From: Verrucomicrobiota bacterium | GTDB taxonomy: Bacteria; Verrucomicrobiota; Verrucomicrobiia; Opitutales; Opitutaceae | NCBI GenBank assembly: GCA_030832235.1 | Contig: JAURJO010000229.1 | Coordinates: 1 to 16,965, forward strand | Length of the DNA: 16,965 bases | Direction: 5' to 3' | In this document: positions 15,818 through 16,965 of the stretch, in pieces | Layout of the letters: every line of letters starts with the position of its first letter | Position numbering within the stretch: the stretch's first letter is position 1 | The notes under the pieces: model-generated | What the model was told of the DNA's origin: nothing | Seen by the model: the letters and a program-made list of their open reading frames with translations, nothing else | The model's database searches: none | Position numbers and translations under genes: made by a program

Positions 15818-16135
15818 TCAGCGCGCCTCCTTTCCGGCGCGGACCTGTTGCACTTCCTCTTCCTCAAGCGCGATCGAGCGGCGGATGAACGCCCACGAGA
15901 TGATCCAGACGAACGGGAAGAAAAGCACCCCGAGGATCAGCCAGCTCAGGGTGAAGCCCGCCACGCGCGTCGCCATCAGGCCGGGCGCGAGATAGTTCGC
16001 GATCGGCATACCGAGCAGGGCGATCATGAAGGTCGCGGCGCAGGCGATTGAGAGGCGAAGCTGGCGGCGCATGAGCGAGCTCAGGAACGACTCGCTGTGC
16101 ACCACGTCGTCTTGGGTTGGGGGAGGGGTTGCCAT
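15818..16135 (-). CDS. DUF485 (YjcH-like) small membrane protein
   Basis: 105 residues: a polar N-terminus, two membrane helices (about 27-49, ACAATFMIALLGMPIANYL; and 58-83, TLSWLILGVLFFPFVWIISW) and a charged tail (RRSIALEEEEVQQVRAG). This is the pattern of the DUF485 family, which is encoded next to acetate permeases and may assist the symporter; its biochemical role is not known to me. The frame remains open upstream through a TTG at 16144, but the ATG at 16135 gives the usual short N-terminus. It is directly followed by the symporter (three-base gap), so the two form an operon. An upstream inverted repeat at 16233-16249 may be an operator for it. Confidence 0.85.
   Translation of the reverse strand: MATPPPTQDDVVHSESFLSSLMRRQLRLSIACAATFMIALLGMPIANYLAPGLMATRVAGFTLSWLILGVLFFPFVWIISWAFIRRSIALEEEEVQQVRAGKEAR
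15827..15834 (-). promoter_or_regulatory. Strong Shine-Dalgarno for the symporter
   Basis: On the minus strand AAAGGAGG lies 12 bases before the ATG at 15814, inside the end of the DUF485 gene. It is the only clear Shine-Dalgarno I found ahead of any gene in the window, and supports the 15814 start. Confidence 0.7.
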
Positions 16136-16232
16136 GTCGAGCAAGAGTTGGGCCCCCGCGGCGCCTCGCGCAAGCCCCGCTCACGCCGCGGCCGCGCCCT
16201 CAAGTTTACGGCAACTGCACCTCCCCGGCCTG

Positions 16233-16249
16233 GTAACGCGCTACGTTAC
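16233..16249. promoter_or_regulatory. 17-base dyad GTAACG-5-CGTTAC, candidate operator or terminator
   Basis: GTAACG (16233-16238) and CGTTAC (16244-16249) are a perfect inverted repeat with a five-base centre. It covers the TAA stop of the SRPBCC gene (16248-16246) and lies about 98 bases upstream of the DUF485 start. Spacing and size fit a dimeric regulator site for the transport operon; a short terminator hairpin is the alternative. No factor is known from the window. Confidence 0.4.
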
Positions 16250-16716
16250 AATCCCGCGGAGCGCGTGGGAAACAGCTCGGCGGTGCGGCCGGCACGGAAA
16301 TCGAAGATCGCGGCGAGTTTCCGGCGGATCCAGACGGCGTGGGCCAGGGTGCCGAGCGGTCCCCAGCCGGGGTCGTAGGTCACGTGGTCGGTCATGCGCA
16401 CTCCACCCGGCGCCGGCACGAAATGATGCTGGTGATGCCAGAGCCGGTATGGGCCCGCCCGCTGTTCATCGACAAAGTACTCCCCCTCACGCACGTGAGT
16501 TATCTCGGTCAGCCAGCGCGTCCATACTCCGGGCAAGATCCCCACGCGGTACTCAATGATCTGCCCTGCGTACATCCGCGGAGCGACTTCACCCATGATG
16601 CGGAATCGCAGATGCGGCGAGGTGAGTAGGTCGAGGTTGCGGGGCGTGGCGAAGAATTCCCAGATGGCGGCCGGGTCGCCCGGCACGAATTGCTCGCGGT
16701 GCAGATGGAAGGTCAC
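16246..16716 (-). CDS. SRPBCC-family (START/Bet v1-like fold) protein
   Basis: 156 residues with the pattern of small ligand-binding SRPBCC proteins: HLHREQFVPGDPAAIWEFFATPRNLDLLTSPHLRFRI (4-40), internal strands through VWTRWLTEI and YRLWHHQHHFVPAPGGVRMTDHVTY, and a long C-terminal helix (GPLGTLAHAVWIRRKLAAIFDFR) closing the cavity. No signal peptide; probably cytoplasmic. The start is GTG at 16716, the nearest start to the conserved N-terminus; no in-frame ATG precedes it in the visible leader. Function cannot be stated: members bind or modify hydrophobic ligands, and many are of unknown role. It is on the same strand as the transport pair, 110 bases upstream, so it may or may not belong to that transcript. 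Stop lies in the dyad at 16233-16249. Confidence 0.75.
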   Translation of the reverse strand: MTFHLHREQFVPGDPAAIWEFFATPRNLDLLTSPHLRFRIMGEVAPRMYAGQIIEYRVGILPGVWTRWLTEITHVREGEYFVDEQRAGPYRLWHHQHHFVPAPGGVRMTDHVTYDPGWGPLGTLAHAVWIRRKLAAIFDFRAGRTAELFPTRSAGL

Positions 16717-16790
16717 GGCGATGATTCGCGCGGCGCCGGCGCGCGGATGCCGGAGCGTGAAGTCTGATCCCGGGTCAGCCGAACCGTGCT

Positions 16791-16814
16791 AACCACGAAT
16801 CGACACGGATAAAT
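16791..16814 (+). repeat. AACCACGAAT-type dispersed repeat
   Basis: AACCACGAAT at 16791-16800 followed by CGACACGGATAAAT matches the style of the ACCACGAA/ACCACGGA heads found in the 11613-12065 spacer. Occurrence in two separate intergenic regions of one window suggests a dispersed family in this genome. Local composition is richer in A+T than the flanks. Confidence 0.55.
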
Positions 16815-16831
16815 TTGTCTCATTTGTAGCC

Positions 16832-16852
16832 GGGGTCCGGCGACCCCGGACC
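16832..16852. repeat. REP-like palindrome with two alternative stems
   Basis: Two foldings compete: GGTCCGG/CCGGACC (16834-16840 with 16846-16852) and GGGGTC/GACCCC (16832-16837 with 16842-16847). It follows the AACCACGAAT repeat within about 20 bases. No gene boundary is visible beside it. It could be a repetitive extragenic palindrome or a terminator for a gene outside the window. Confidence 0.5.
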
Positions 16853-16965
16853 ATGTCGGAACCGCGACGGCCAAAGGCGTTCGGGAATGCTCCTCGGTTC
16901 ACCGCGGATTCCAAGGATGGCGCAGGGGCATGCGCCAATGGTGTGACTGGGTGGAGTCGTGCCGA
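16853..16965. other. Window end, no convincing gene
   Basis: An ATG at 16853 stays open to the window end (37 codons), but I recognise nothing in the translation and the start abuts the palindrome. A further perfect inverted repeat, GGCGCA/TGCGCC (16919-16924 with 16931-16936), lies in it. I leave this unassigned. Confidence 0.4.

Noticed and set aside
13988..16051. 687-codon open frame on the plus strand opposite the symporter
   Set aside because: Its translation is low-complexity (Asp, His, Arg, Glu, Gly) with no family pattern, and it lies fully antisense to a well-recognised symporter; long antisense frames are expected at this G+C content.
16853..16965. Short open frame running off the window end
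   Set aside because: Only 37 codons, no recognisable sequence, starts at a palindrome.

Overview
The window is high-GC bacterial chromosome (by eye about two thirds G+C) and reads most like Verrucomicrobiota, probably near Opitutaceae. The reasons are the LL-diaminopimelate aminotransferase route to lysine (dapL with lysA), a sialidase-like/esterase/FAD-oxidoreductase carbohydrate cluster of a kind I associate with that phylum, intergenic ACCACGAA/ACCACGGA-type repeats, and an almost complete lack of Shine-Dalgarno sequences. The taxonomic call is inference; the window holds no rRNA or other marker gene. No phage, CRISPR array, transposase or toxin-antitoxin gene was found.

Layout. 1-5124 is a catabolic cluster. 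A truncated MFS transporter (minus) diverges from three plus-strand genes joined by 4-base start/stop overlaps: a sialidase-fold protein, a serine esterase and an FAD-dependent oxidoreductase with a C-terminal beta-rich domain. 5121-5265 holds a tRNA with anticodon CAU, a promoter overlapping the preceding stop codon, and a hairpin directly after the CCA. 5465-8636 is a signalling block: a stand-alone Hpt protein (minus) diverges from an isochorismatase-like cysteine hydrolase, followed 17 bases later by a hybrid histidine kinase (PAS-PAS-HisKA-HATPase-REC). Kinase and Hpt together could form a full phosphorelay.

8652-11612 carries lysine and cell-wall metabolism: dapL and a small unknown ORF on the minus strand, divergent from lysA. 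11613-12065 has no gene and is filled with repeats, including two 47-base direct copies with 45 identical bases. 12066-13987 is gpsA translationally coupled to a ribokinase-type sugar kinase. 14006-16135 (minus) is a two-gene transport unit, a DUF485 membrane protein followed by an ActP-like sodium:solute (acetate/carboxylate) symporter. 16246-16716 (minus) is an SRPBCC-fold protein. The last 249 bases hold repeats and palindromes and no convincing gene.

How it fits together. The first block probably imports and breaks down a modified sugar. The signalling block senses an unknown cue. dapL and lysA supply meso-DAP precursor and lysine. gpsA supplies glycerol-3-phosphate for lipids, and the symporter takes up small organic acids. 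Both convergent gene junctions (8632-8656 and 13982-14011) have their two TGA stops paired to each other inside an inverted repeat, so each probably serves as a compact bidirectional terminator. I see no single clearly new system. The points most worth following are the coupled sugar cluster, the Hpt/hydrolase/kinase unit, the repeat-filled spacer, and leader structure in a region almost free of Shine-Dalgarno sites.
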